From: Lachnospiraceae bacterium
GTDB lineage: Bacteria; Bacillota; Clostridia; Lachnospirales; Lachnospiraceae
Direction: 5' to 3'
Length of the DNA stretch: 64,000 nucleotides
Assembly: GCA_017936785.1 (NCBI GenBank)
Contig: JAGBEV010000061.1
Span: 1 to 64,000, forward strand
In this document: piece by piece, positions 9,194 to 16,653 of the stretch
Layout of the letters: the number at the start of each line of letters is the position of its first letter
Position numbering within the stretch: the stretch's first letter is position 1
Notes under the pieces: model-generated
The model's database searches: none
What the model saw: only the letters and a program-made list of their open reading frames with translations
What the model was told of the DNA's origin: nothing
Program-made: the position numbers and the translations under genes

Positions 9194-9781
9194 TCACACC
9201 TTTTCCTTGTCCGCGTATTTTCTGAACGCTATTTCTATTGAGCATACGACACAAACATGTACCAACAGCATTGTGATAGCTCCTTTGGATTTTCCTGCTC
9301 CCACTAACGCCGCCATGATCACGAGCTCGGCAAGATAACAGCCTTTAGCGACGTTTCCATACACCTTTTTTTCACGGTCATTTAATGGCTTTGTAGGGGT
9401 GTCCGCTATACCGCGGCAAAAGAACCAAACCGTTAAAAGGCATTCACATAAGAACAGGCTCCATACAGGCAAATTGTAACGAAACAAAATCTCCGAAAAC
9501 AGAATAACAGCCAACAGAGCACCGTTTGATATGACTGCACACCGCCCCGGCGTTGATGCATGATAGCCACCGGCAAAGCTTCTGAGGGGAATGATGGATA
9601 ACAAAAAGATAACTGTCGTCTGCACAGCACCTGTTATAAGAGCCACCAGGGCTGCTATGACTATATTGAAGCCCCATTCACACATTATTAAATATCCATA
9701 TTCGTACAATTCCCGATCTTCTTCTTTGATCATTCCCATACGGATCTGCTTTGTTATCAGGTTTTCTAAAATATGTCCCAT
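9194..9781 (-). CDS. agrB: AgrB-like membrane peptidase that matures the Agr peptide
   Basis: A 195-residue polytopic membrane protein. The AgrB catalytic pair is present as a His and a Cys seven residues apart in GGYHASTPGRC, after the family motif PLRSFAGG. About five hydrophobic helices follow or precede it, and the tail is basic. Family knowledge: AgrB cuts the C-terminal tail of AgrD and forms the thiolactone ring. I chose ATG 9781 because AGGTGA, overlapping the agrD stop, lies six bases before it. The in-frame GTG at 9790 has no ribosome site. It directly follows agrD, so the two are coupled. Confidence 0.92.
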   Translation of the reverse strand: MGHILENLITKQIRMGMIKEEDRELYEYGYLIMCEWGFNIVIAALVALITGAVQTTVIFLLSIIPLRSFAGGYHASTPGRCAVISNGALLAVILFSEILFRYNLPVWSLFLCECLLTVWFFCRGIADTPTKPLNDREKKVYGNVAKGCYLAELVIMAALVGAGKSKGAITMLLVHVCVVCSIEIAFRKYADKEKV

Positions 9782-9790
9782 TCTCTTCAC

Positions 9791-9940
9791 CTATTTAACC
9801 AGTTTAAATCTGTCGGCTGCCTCCGGATAATCCGGTTGATTACATAACCAAAGGCAGGCTGAATTTGCTGTAGATGCTACAAGCAGCAATGCAAATGCAT
9901 TCAGCACACCGAACAGTTTCTGGCTGAACAACTTTTTCAT
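9791..9940 (-). CDS. agrD: AgrD-like cyclic lactone autoinducer precursor
   Basis: A 49-residue peptide starting at ATG 9940, with a GGAGGG site 7-8 bases upstream. Residues 1-22 form an amphipathic, hydrophobic leader (MKKLFSQKLFGVLNAFALLL). The core is S27-A28-C29-L30-W31-L32-C33, followed by a polar tail NQPDYPEAADRFKLVK with the P-x-E/A pattern of AgrD recognition tails. Family knowledge: AgrB cleaves after the core and closes a five-residue thiolactone. The natural ring would be C29-C33 (CLWLC). The second cysteine is unusual at the cyclised carboxyl position and could instead allow a disulfide. It sits between the kinase and agrB, as in other Agr loci. Confidence 0.9.
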   Translation of the reverse strand: MKKLFSQKLFGVLNAFALLLVASTANSACLWLCNQPDYPEAADRFKLVK

Positions 9941-9970
9941 CTCTCTACCCTCCTTTCCTCTTGATGAATT

Positions 9971-10038
9971 CAAGATACAACATCTTGAGAAAAATTTCCA
10001 CAAAATGGCAAATTTTGTAGAATATGAGGCAATTTTTG
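9971..10038 (-). promoter_or_regulatory. candidate LytTR operator and promoter of agrDB
   Basis: On the minus strand two near-identical boxes, CAAAAATTGCC (10038-10028) and CAAAATTTGCC (10017-10007), start exactly 21 bases apart. This is the geometry known for LytTR/AgrA sites: two 9-bp direct repeats with a 12-bp spacer. They lie just upstream of a poor -35 (TGGAAA) and a -10-like TATCTT, as expected for an activated promoter. A perfect dyad CAAGAT-N5-ATCTTG (9971-9987) covers the -10/+1 region. The site lies between the kinase stop and agrD, so it would drive agrDB alone. Confidence 0.6.
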
Positions 10039-10046
10039 CAAAAAAA

Positions 10047-11348
10047 TCATATTGCAAGGACCAAAACAGACTGAAATACCCTTCCATCTATTGTCTGGAT
10101 CAGTCTCCCATGATATCGTTCTGCAAGCTCTTTCACTCTTTCCACACCGATTCCATGGTCAGATTTTTCCTCCTTGGTAGTCAAAAAATGATCTCCTTCC
10201 TGTAACAACTCTCCTGTAAAGGAATTTTCAAATTTAATGACTGCAAACTTTCCTTCATTTTGCATAAACATTTGGATACGGATAAATCCCCGGTCACATT
10301 TTACTGCCGCTTCTTCTGCATTTTTATATAAGTTGCCCAGAATAGAAACAAGATCTGCCTCCAACACATTTCCTGTATGAAATCCGGGTTCCACATAGAT
10401 ATCAAAAGATAATTTTTTCGCCTTTGCTTCTTCACTCTCTTCATTTAATATGGTATTGATTATGGCATTAGAACAATAGAAATTTTTCTGTGCTTCAGAA
10501 AATTCAACCTGAAGCTGATTGAGAATAGATAGGATTTCCTTATTTTGATCTGCCTCTGCCAGATTTCCGATCACCTTCAGGTAATGGCACATATCATGAT
10601 GAAACTCCGCATTTCTACGGTTAATGTTTTCCACCTGCTGATAATGTCGTAATTCTATTTTCTGTTCAGCGATCATTTTCTTTTGAAGATGGATTTTCTG
10701 CTGTGTAATCCCATATCTCTGAAATGCATAATAAACCAATGCATTTCCACCCATCAGCATGATATAAAAAGCAAGTAAAATGCCCCTTTTTAAAGGCATT
10801 ATAGCAAAATCAATGTCCAGACACCCAATAGAAAACATAATTCCCAGGCTGGCAACAGGCACTGTCATAAACATGATAAAAGTTCCTGCATCTAATTTAT
10901 TTTCTTCTTTGGGAACAATTTGTTTGATTATAGTAAAAAGGACAAACATTACTAATTTCATTATGATTACTGCAAATAATCCATTATACTCCGGATGCAA
11001 TAATCCTGTTTCCAAACTGCTCCCAAATATAATAGTTGTTAAAAACTCACCTCCATACTGTACAGCCAGTACAATTAGAAAATGAGTAAATTTTTGCAAT
11101 GAAGAACCATTCATCACCAAACAGATAAACAGTAAATTCATGATCAAAGTAAAACACAGATTTATGACCGTATTATTCAGCAGATTAACTCCAAAAACCG
11201 CCAATGCCGTTAGCAAAATAATACAGATCCTGCTGTACCGTTTCTCAAAATTTGATTTTACCCCTTCATAATAACTGACAAAATCATACATCAGGTAAAC
11301 ATCAAACACGCATACCAGGTAGTTGATAATATAAATTTTCCCTTCCAT
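10047..11348 (-). CDS. agrC: AgrC-like sensor histidine kinase
   Basis: A 433-residue kinase with six to seven membrane helices in residues 1-210 and a coiled linker at about 215-245. A phospho-acceptor motif EFHHDMCHYLK lies near His250/251. A GHKL ATPase domain follows, with N-box LGNLYKNAEEAA and G-box DHGIGVERVKEL. This is the layout of AgrC-type (HPK10) kinases that bind the processed peptide at the cell surface. ATG 11348 has GGGAG eight bases upstream. It follows the LytTR regulator by 11 bases and precedes agrD, so it is the most likely receptor of the AgrD product. Confidence 0.9.
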   Translation of the reverse strand: MEGKIYIINYLVCVFDVYLMYDFVSYYEGVKSNFEKRYSRICIILLTALAVFGVNLLNNTVINLCFTLIMNLLFICLVMNGSSLQKFTHFLIVLAVQYGGEFLTTIIFGSSLETGLLHPEYNGLFAVIIMKLVMFVLFTIIKQIVPKEENKLDAGTFIMFMTVPVASLGIMFSIGCLDIDFAIMPLKRGILLAFYIMLMGGNALVYYAFQRYGITQQKIHLQKKMIAEQKIELRHYQQVENINRRNAEFHHDMCHYLKVIGNLAEADQNKEILSILNQLQVEFSEAQKNFYCSNAIINTILNEESEEAKAKKLSFDIYVEPGFHTGNVLEADLVSILGNLYKNAEEAAVKCDRGFIRIQMFMQNEGKFAVIKFENSFTGELLQEGDHFLTTKEEKSDHGIGVERVKELAERYHGRLIQTIDGRVFQSVLVLAI

Positions 11349-11359
11349 ATCATCGCTCC

Positions 11360-12100
11360 CTAATACTTGCTTGCCAGAAACTTCACAAAATCAGTATCAA
11401 AATTCTTTATTTTGGATCTGGAGATCGTCAGTTTATTTCCACCCATCATCTCCAATTCCGCCACATTTCGTCTCATTATGTATTTCATATTTACCACATA
11501 ACTGTTATGGGCATATGAAAATCCACAGTCCTGAATGGAAGGATATATTTCAGCCAATTTCATTGGACTTGACATTACCTCAGTTTTCTTGCCTAAAAAG
11601 GAATTGGGCATTAGATGAATCGTACAGCCTCTTTTGGCAATGGAAATGTACAAAACATCATCTAATGTCAGCTTGTACATTGCTTTTTCAAAGATTCCCC
11701 AGATAAAAGGCTTTTTCTGATTTTGAAACACATAGTCAAATACTTCATGCAGTTCACTTTCAAACCGCCTGTCAGAATATTGTTTTAACAAATACCTGTA
11801 TGGTGTCACTTTAAAAGACTCCGGCGTTGGAGGACATACTCCGGAGCAGAAAACCAATACTGTAGAATTGTATTTTTGCCGAAATTCTCTGGCAACCATA
11901 TATCCGTCCATCTCAGGCAGCTGAACATCCAGAAATAAAGCATCCATCTCTTTTTTATTCTGTAATCCTCTTAAAAGATCCTTGCCACTTTGATATTCAA
12001 AAAACTCCAGCTCTGTCTGCTTTGCAACCATTCCTATAATTTTTTGTTTCAAATAATGAAGAAAATCCTGATCATCATCACAAATGGCAATCCTAAGCAC
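11360..12100 (-). CDS. agrA: LytTR-family response regulator of the Agr system
   Basis: A receiver domain (acidic D8-D10, phospho-acceptor D58 in LFLDVQLPEMDG, conserved Lys in RYLLKQ) joined to a LytTR DNA-binding domain (about residues 140-245, with FSYAHNSYVVNMKYI and KLTISRSKIK). I chose GTG 12100, giving VLRIAICDDD, because AGGTGA lies 5 bases upstream. In-frame ATGs at 12127 and 12157 add a basic extension that looks unstructured and lacks a good site. It is the first gene of the regulator-kinase-agrD-agrB row, the reverse of the staphylococcal order. The likely target is the repeat pair upstream of agrD. Confidence 0.88.
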   Translation of the reverse strand: MLRIAICDDDQDFLHYLKQKIIGMVAKQTELEFFEYQSGKDLLRGLQNKKEMDALFLDVQLPEMDGYMVAREFRQKYNSTVLVFCSGVCPPTPESFKVTPYRYLLKQYSDRRFESELHEVFDYVFQNQKKPFIWGIFEKAMYKLTLDDVLYISIAKRGCTIHLMPNSFLGKKTEVMSSPMKLAEIYPSIQDCGFSYAHNSYVVNMKYIMRRNVAELEMMGGNKLTISRSKIKNFDTDFVKFLASKY

Positions 12101-12276
12101 CTTGATCACCTTCCTTTTTCTCTCCATAGCGCAAGTTAGCCATATTTTCACTTCCAAACGATATTTCCTCTACTTTTTATATCATTCTTTAGTGAAATCT
12201 GTCCTTTGGGAAACTGAATTAAGTGAATTTTGAATTAAACAGCCTTTCTTCTTTATTTTTCGCCTTTATCTTACAA

Positions 12277-13005
12277 TTATTTACACAATTCGTCAGTTAT
12301 GCTCTTAAGAAATGTACCGCCGATATCTAATCTCTCCTCACTGTTTTTTAATGTAATAAAACGATTTGCCTTGTCAATAGATTTGACATAATTGCGATTT
12401 ACCAGCACACCCCTTGCGCACTGCAGCAGCGCCGGATTACCTGCTTCCTGTAAAATCTGCCTGCATGTCATATACGGCATCTTTTCGATTTCTCCTCCTT
12501 TTTTATGGACCGTAATACTTCTGTTCAGACTCTCCATATAGACAATCTGATCAATCTTAAAAGGATAAAGAATTCCTTCTTTCCGCAGACAAAGCACTTC
12601 CTGCTCTTTCTTGGGCGTAGTATATGCCAGCGCTTTTTTTATCGTATCTTTTGCATCTTCACGATTATAAGGCTTTTCCATATAGCTGAAACAATGCAGA
12701 CTGCTATAAGCAAACAGCTTGGGATCTTCCAAAGAAGTCACAAAAATAACAGGCGTAAACATATACTGAGGAATATCCCGGATCACATTGACCATTTTTA
12801 CACCTGAAATATCTCCTTTTTTCTCTGTATCCAATACAATATCTACAATAAATACATCTATGCTGTTTGACAGCAATATTCCATAAGCATCCTGCGGATT
12901 GTCCGCAGTAAATACTCTGACTTCCGGAGAAACTTCCTCCACAAGCCTTTTCATGCTTTCTCTTTGTGTACAATTATCCTCTACGATCAGACAAGTTTTA
13001 TCCAT
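12277..13005 (-). CDS. second LytTR response regulator, no adjacent kinase
   Basis: A 242-residue receiver-LytTR protein. The acidic pocket is E9-D10, the acceptor D55 is in VFIVDIVLD, the Thr is in VIFVTS, and the Lys is in SYMEKPYN. The LytTR domain (VYMESLNRSITVHKK, ARGVLVNRNYVKSI) fills the second half. ATG 13005 is preferred over GTG 13014 because GGGTGA is five bases upstream. It is separated from the agr genes by about 175 bases and has its own upstream region, so it may be an orphan regulator that cross-talks with the agr kinase. Sequence similarity to the agr regulator is low, so it is not a recent duplicate. Confidence 0.88.
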   Translation of the reverse strand: MDKTCLIVEDNCTQRESMKRLVEEVSPEVRVFTADNPQDAYGILLSNSIDVFIVDIVLDTEKKGDISGVKMVNVIRDIPQYMFTPVIFVTSLEDPKLFAYSSLHCFSYMEKPYNREDAKDTIKKALAYTTPKKEQEVLCLRKEGILYPFKIDQIVYMESLNRSITVHKKGGEIEKMPYMTCRQILQEAGNPALLQCARGVLVNRNYVKSIDKANRFITLKNSEERLDIGGTFLKSITDELCK

Positions 13006-13109
13006 TGGTATCACCCATTCTCATTCATCAACATCTGTTACTATTTTACCCTTTATTTGCGCATTTGAAAATATCGTATTCTCCCTTCTTTTATGCGCAC
13101 AGCATTTTA

Positions 13110-13133
13110 TTGTATATTTTGCAAATTATACAA
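13110..13133 (-). promoter_or_regulatory. 24-bp dyad upstream of the second LytTR gene
   Basis: TTGTATA and TATACAA are perfect inverted arms around a 10-base centre. The arms contain TATA-type -10 sequences, so the dyad may be an operator placed on the promoter of the gene starting at 13005, or a structural element between it and the cobW terminator. Confidence 0.45.
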
Positions 13134-13153
13134 TATTTGAATTACTTAAAAAT

Positions 13154-13203
13154 AAATCCTTAACCAATTGATCTGATGCATTACACAAACCGGTTAAGGA
13201 TTT
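13154..13203 (-). terminator. intrinsic terminator after the CobW-like operon
   Basis: AAATCCTTAACC and GGTTAAGGATTT form a 12-bp stem. On the minus strand it ends in TTATTTTT, 13 bases beyond the stop at 13216. Confidence 0.75.
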
Positions 13204-13215
13204 TATTTTTCAGTA

Positions 13216-14148
13216 TTAAACGAAGGAAATGACCTCATTTTTGGGCTTTGCTGCAGGCTCAACTTTTACCGCATGAAGAACCGGTCCTTCTTTTCCATAG
13301 TCCTCAAAATACTCAATTGCCACTTTAGCAGTAACTTTAACCCACGCCTTTTGTTTTAACTCCTCTTCCTGTTCGTATTTACACGCATATCCTAAAAATG
13401 CCATATCATCTGCACAGCAGGTCATCGCCATGCGCCCCGGTACAAAATACCCTTTAGGGAATTTAGGGGGATGAAGCACCATCGCCGTATATTCTATGGT
13501 CTTTCCATTATAACGTGCCATATTATCTAATGCATCCAGATACCAGAATCCATATCCCATATCATCTAATACAATAGGATCTCCATTCAGGTCATAGGGA
13601 AGATCCTCTTCCAGGGTAACATTCATTTCCCCTTTGGAATCTTCAAAGATGATCTCCGCATTTTGATTTAATGCCATAATATTTCTTTTATAACCTGCGA
13701 TCTTATCCTCCATGCCGTCACAGCGGTTCATAATGATCAGCTCCGATTTCCTGATATGCTCCGCTACTAAAGATTTCATGTTGGTAAAATAAGTGGCAAA
13801 TGTTGCGCCGTTGATCATGGTAATCTGTTGTTCCATCTTCCAATGCCACGGGAATTTCATATCCTTTACATTCCACATACCGTTATATTCAATAACGATC
13901 CTGGAAGGCTTATGTTTTTTCTCCAGATTGATCAGATTCTGTGAGGTAAAATCTTCCTCATCCTCAATGACTTCCATCACAGTGCGGCTTTTCTTCAAGA
14001 GCTTCTCATCATATTCATTTTCCCCTTCTTCACAGACGATCAGTAAAGTGGTTGATCTTGTCTGGAAATAAGGCTGGCTCAATGTATAGGTAATAAATTC
14101 TGTTTTGCCGCTGTCCAGAAATCCGTTAATAATATAAACAGGAATCAT
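13216..14148 (-). CDS. CobW/COG0523-type GTPase, second of a pair
   Basis: A 310-residue P-loop protein of the CobW/G3E family. Walker A is GFLDSGKTEF at about residue 9, and a guanine-binding NRCD is near residue 135. The CxCC metal motif of classical COG0523 members is missing, and so is the usual N-E-F-G-E. The C-terminal half (about 200-300) is beta-rich with a few cysteines. ATG 14148 has a GGAGGG site. It follows the His-rich paralogue by 11 bases and ends at a terminator, so the two are one transcript and probably work as a metal-delivery pair. The client enzyme is not evident. Confidence 0.82.
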   Translation of the reverse strand: MIPVYIINGFLDSGKTEFITYTLSQPYFQTRSTTLLIVCEEGENEYDEKLLKKSRTVMEVIEDEEDFTSQNLINLEKKHKPSRIVIEYNGMWNVKDMKFPWHWKMEQQITMINGATFATYFTNMKSLVAEHIRKSELIIMNRCDGMEDKIAGYKRNIMALNQNAEIIFEDSKGEMNVTLEEDLPYDLNGDPIVLDDMGYGFWYLDALDNMARYNGKTIEYTAMVLHPPKFPKGYFVPGRMAMTCCADDMAFLGYACKYEQEEELKQKAWVKVTAKVAIEYFEDYGKEGPVLHAVKVEPAAKPKNEVISFV

Positions 14149-14159
14149 GGTCTGCCCTC

Positions 14160-15260
14160 CTATACTTCAAATAAAGCCTTGATATTTTCTTCATTTAACC
14201 GGGAACCGATCACACAGATCTTGCCGATATACTCCGCACTTCCGTCTCTGATCTCGCTCTCTCCCGGTACATGATCAAAGTGAATAAACAAATCTCCTTC
14301 TGTGGGAAGCATTCCCTTGGCACGCAGAACAATCCCATACTTGTCCTGATCCTCCAACGCATCCAGGCATGCCTGAACCTTCTCTTTGGTAAATTTAGAG
14401 GAAGTTTCGATTCCCACACTGGTAAACACTTCATCAGCATGATGATGGTGATGATCATGATCATGGCAGCCACAGGTGCAGTCCTCGCCGTGTTCATGAT
14501 GATGGTCATGCTCATGGTCGTGATCATGCTCGTGATCGTGGTCGTGATGATGATCATGATGATGATCGTGGTCGTGATGATGCTCGTAGTCGTGATGATG
14601 CTCGTGATCGTGTTCATGCTCATGTGCTTCCAGAACTTCCTTCATCAGCTCCGCTTCCAGATCCTTTGCGTCCTCTATGGTCTCTAAAATCTTCGTTCCT
14701 TCCAGTTTGTCCCAAGGGGTCGTAATAATAGCAGCCTTTGCATTATGCTCACGGATCAATGCAACCGCAGCATTGATCTTGTCATCGCTCATTTCTCCGG
14801 TACGGCTTAAAATAATAGTTCCCGCATGCTCAATCTGATTTGCAAAAAATTCACCAAAATTCTTTAAATAGGTCTTGCATTTCTTTGCATCTACAACAGC
14901 CACTGCACTGTTTAAATGCACGCCCTCAGAAGCAGTTGCTCCTTCAACGGCACGCATAACATCAGATAATTTACCTACACCTGAAGGCTCGATCAGGATG
15001 CGGTCAGGATGATATTTATCCAAAACTTCCTTTAAAGCTGTTCCAAAGTCTCCGACCAGAGAACAGCAGATACATCCGGAATTCATTTCCGTAATTTCAA
15101 TGCCGGAATCCTTTAAAAAGCCTCCGTCAATACCGATTTCCCCAAATTCATTTTCAATCAGCACTACCTGCTCACCGCCCAGTGCCTCTTTTAATAACTT
15201 TTTAATCAATGTTGTCTTACCGGCGCCTAAAAATCCGGATACAATATCAATTTTTGTCAT
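14160..15260 (-). CDS. COG0523 metal-chaperone GTPase with a very long His-rich loop
   Basis: A 366-residue protein with Walker A GFLGAGKTTL (residues 9-18), ENEFGE (36-41) and the metal site CICC (C63, C65, C66) of COG0523 chaperones. Between the GTPase and the C-terminal CobW domain lies a stretch of about 65 residues (near 208-275) with about 34 histidines in HDH, HEH and HHH patterns, plus a CTCGC knot. It must bind zinc, nickel, cobalt or similar metals. The guanine-specificity motif, normally NKxD, reads SRTG. ATG 15260 is chosen because AAAGGTGA lies upstream; longer frames run through the promoter. Metal identity cannot be told from the sequence. Confidence 0.9.
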   Translation of the reverse strand: MTKIDIVSGFLGAGKTTLIKKLLKEALGGEQVVLIENEFGEIGIDGGFLKDSGIEITEMNSGCICCSLVGDFGTALKEVLDKYHPDRILIEPSGVGKLSDVMRAVEGATASEGVHLNSAVAVVDAKKCKTYLKNFGEFFANQIEHAGTIILSRTGEMSDDKINAAVALIREHNAKAAIITTPWDKLEGTKILETIEDAKDLEAELMKEVLEAHEHEHDHEHHHDYEHHHDHDHHHDHHHDHDHEHDHDHEHDHHHEHGEDCTCGCHDHDHHHHHADEVFTSVGIETSSKFTKEKVQACLDALEDQDKYGIVLRAKGMLPTEGDLFIHFDHVPGESEIRDGSAEYIGKICVIGSRLNEENIKALFEV

Positions 15261-15304
15261 TTTAATCACCTTTCTTTGAACAATACGCCAATTCGGCTTC
15301 ATAT

Positions 15305-15310
15305 AGTATA
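15305..15310 (-). promoter_or_regulatory. extended -10 promoter of the CobW pair
   Basis: TGC-TATACT, an extended -10, lies about 45 bases before the start codon at 15260. The -35 is weak. No obvious Zur or NikR dyad is visible. Confidence 0.5.
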
Positions 15311-15386
15311 GCACAAAAACACGGAAAAGTAGAAGGATTTGGGAATTTAATTATTTTTTAATATTTCTGATCAGCCGCTCCTGCTT

Positions 15387-16145
15387 CTATTCTTCTTCAA
15401 TGACCAGCTCTACCGGGCAATGATCCGATCCCATGATTTCTGTATGGATCGCTGCATCCTTCAGCTTATCTCTCAGGCAGCCGGATACTACAAAATAATC
15501 AATACGCCAGCCTGCATTCTTTTCTCTGGCACGGAATCTGTAAGACCACCAGGAATAAATATCTGTCATATCCGGATAAAAATAACGGAACGTATCCACA
15601 AATCCGTTTTCCAATACCCTGCCAAAAGCCGCCCTTTCCTCATCGGTAAATCCTGCATTATGGCGGTTAGTCTTAGGATTCTTCAGGTCAATTTCTGCGT
15701 GCGCCACATTGAGATCTCCCGCAAAAATAACGGGTTTCTTTTCTTCCAGATCTTTTAAATAGGTCAAAAATGCTTTTTCCCACTCCATACGGTAATCAAG
15801 ACGTTTTAATTCATTCTGGGAATTGGGCGTATAGACCGTTACAAAATAGAACTCCTCAAACTCCAGGGTAATAACGCGTCCTTCTTTATCATGTTCTTCA
15901 ATTCCGATGCCATAAGCAACATTTAACGGTTGTTTTCTGGTAAAGACTGCTGTTCCTGAATATCCTTTTTTCTCCGCATAATTAAAATACTGATAATATC
16001 CCGGCAGCTCCAGTTCCAGCTGTCCCTCCTGCATTTTGGTCTCCTGTACGCAGAATATATCTGCATCCAGTTCATTGAAAACATCCAAAAATCCTTTTTC
16101 CACACAGGCACGCAGCCCGTTTACATTCCATGAGATTAATTTCAT
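15387..16145 (-). CDS. exoA: exodeoxyribonuclease III (AP endonuclease)
   Basis: A 252-residue EEP-fold nuclease of normal length. Motifs in order: [10 protein letters not shown] at the N-terminus, FCVQETKMQ (metal-binding Glu), [16 protein letters not shown] (catalytic Asp and Asn), [10 protein letters not shown], and GSDHCPVEL (catalytic Asp-His) at the end. It cuts the backbone at abasic sites and removes 3' blocks in base-excision repair. ATG 16145 has an AAGGAAA site; a TATAAT -10 lies at 16172-16177. The gene stands alone. Confidence 0.95.
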   Translation of the reverse strand: MKLISWNVNGLRACVEKGFLDVFNELDADIFCVQETKMQEGQLELELPGYYQYFNYAEKKGYSGTAVFTRKQPLNVAYGIGIEEHDKEGRVITLEFEEFYFVTVYTPNSQNELKRLDYRMEWEKAFLTYLKDLEEKKPVIFAGDLNVAHAEIDLKNPKTNRHNAGFTDEERAAFGRVLENGFVDTFRYFYPDMTDIYSWWSYRFRAREKNAGWRIDYFVVSGCLRDKLKDAAIHTEIMGSDHCPVELVIEEE

Positions 16146-16196
16146 AATGACGATTTCCTTTCCACGGTTCCATTATACTCTTTTGTGAGAAATAAT

Positions 16197-16643
16197 TCAT
16201 TCAACTTCTTCCAAACACTTTTGGTATTCATTTTCAATATATTCACGTTCCATATTATCACATAAGATCAGACTTTGTATCATATGTGTAAAAATATTAT
16301 CATCAACGATTTCAACAGGCTCCGGCAAATATTTTATTCCTTCTTTTTCATATGCCGCTCTTGAGACATATGCAACAGCATCTATAATGCAGTCCCACGC
16401 CCTTACAATTCTTTCGTCTTTCTCCGTTTCCTGAAATAATGTAAATCCATTCTCTTCATTATCCAGGAAATCATATAATACTTCTCCCGAAATTTCTTCT
16501 GTGTGTACCCATCTCCAACCGATTTCTATAGCTTCATTTATTAAACGCTTGGCATTCCTTTCTTGTAAATATGAAGATGCCTTTTCTGCTAACCTGATAG
16601 CCAACGTACATTTATTTTTTTGATCTAACTTTGTTATATCCAT
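16197..16643 (-). CDS. probable Imm6-like immunity protein
   Basis: A 148-residue, largely alpha-helical acidic protein. Features that recall the Imm6 family are LAEKASSYLQ near the N-terminus, the tryptophan motif IGWRWVHTEEISGEVLYDFLD and the block AWDCIIDAVAYVSRAAYEKEG followed by LPEPVE. Assignment is from memory of the family pattern and is uncertain. ATG 16643 is taken because AAGGGA lies just upstream and it starts 10 bases after the hflX stop. A longer in-frame start would overlap hflX. If correct, it is an orphan immunity gene: no toxin gene is adjacent, though the RHS protein lies 9.5 kb away. Confidence 0.6.
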   Translation of the reverse strand: MDITKLDQKNKCTLAIRLAEKASSYLQERNAKRLINEAIEIGWRWVHTEEISGEVLYDFLDNEENGFTLFQETEKDERIVRAWDCIIDAVAYVSRAAYEKEGIKYLPEPVEIVDDNIFTHMIQSLILCDNMEREYIENEYQKCLEEVE

Positions 16644-16653
16644 ATTTATCCCT

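Noticed and set aside
14210-14687. Met/Ile/Val-rich open frames on both strands across the His-rich region
   Set aside because: They are frame shadows of the CAT/GAT-rich codons of the His-rich loop. The GTPase frame has motifs, a ribosome site and a promoter.
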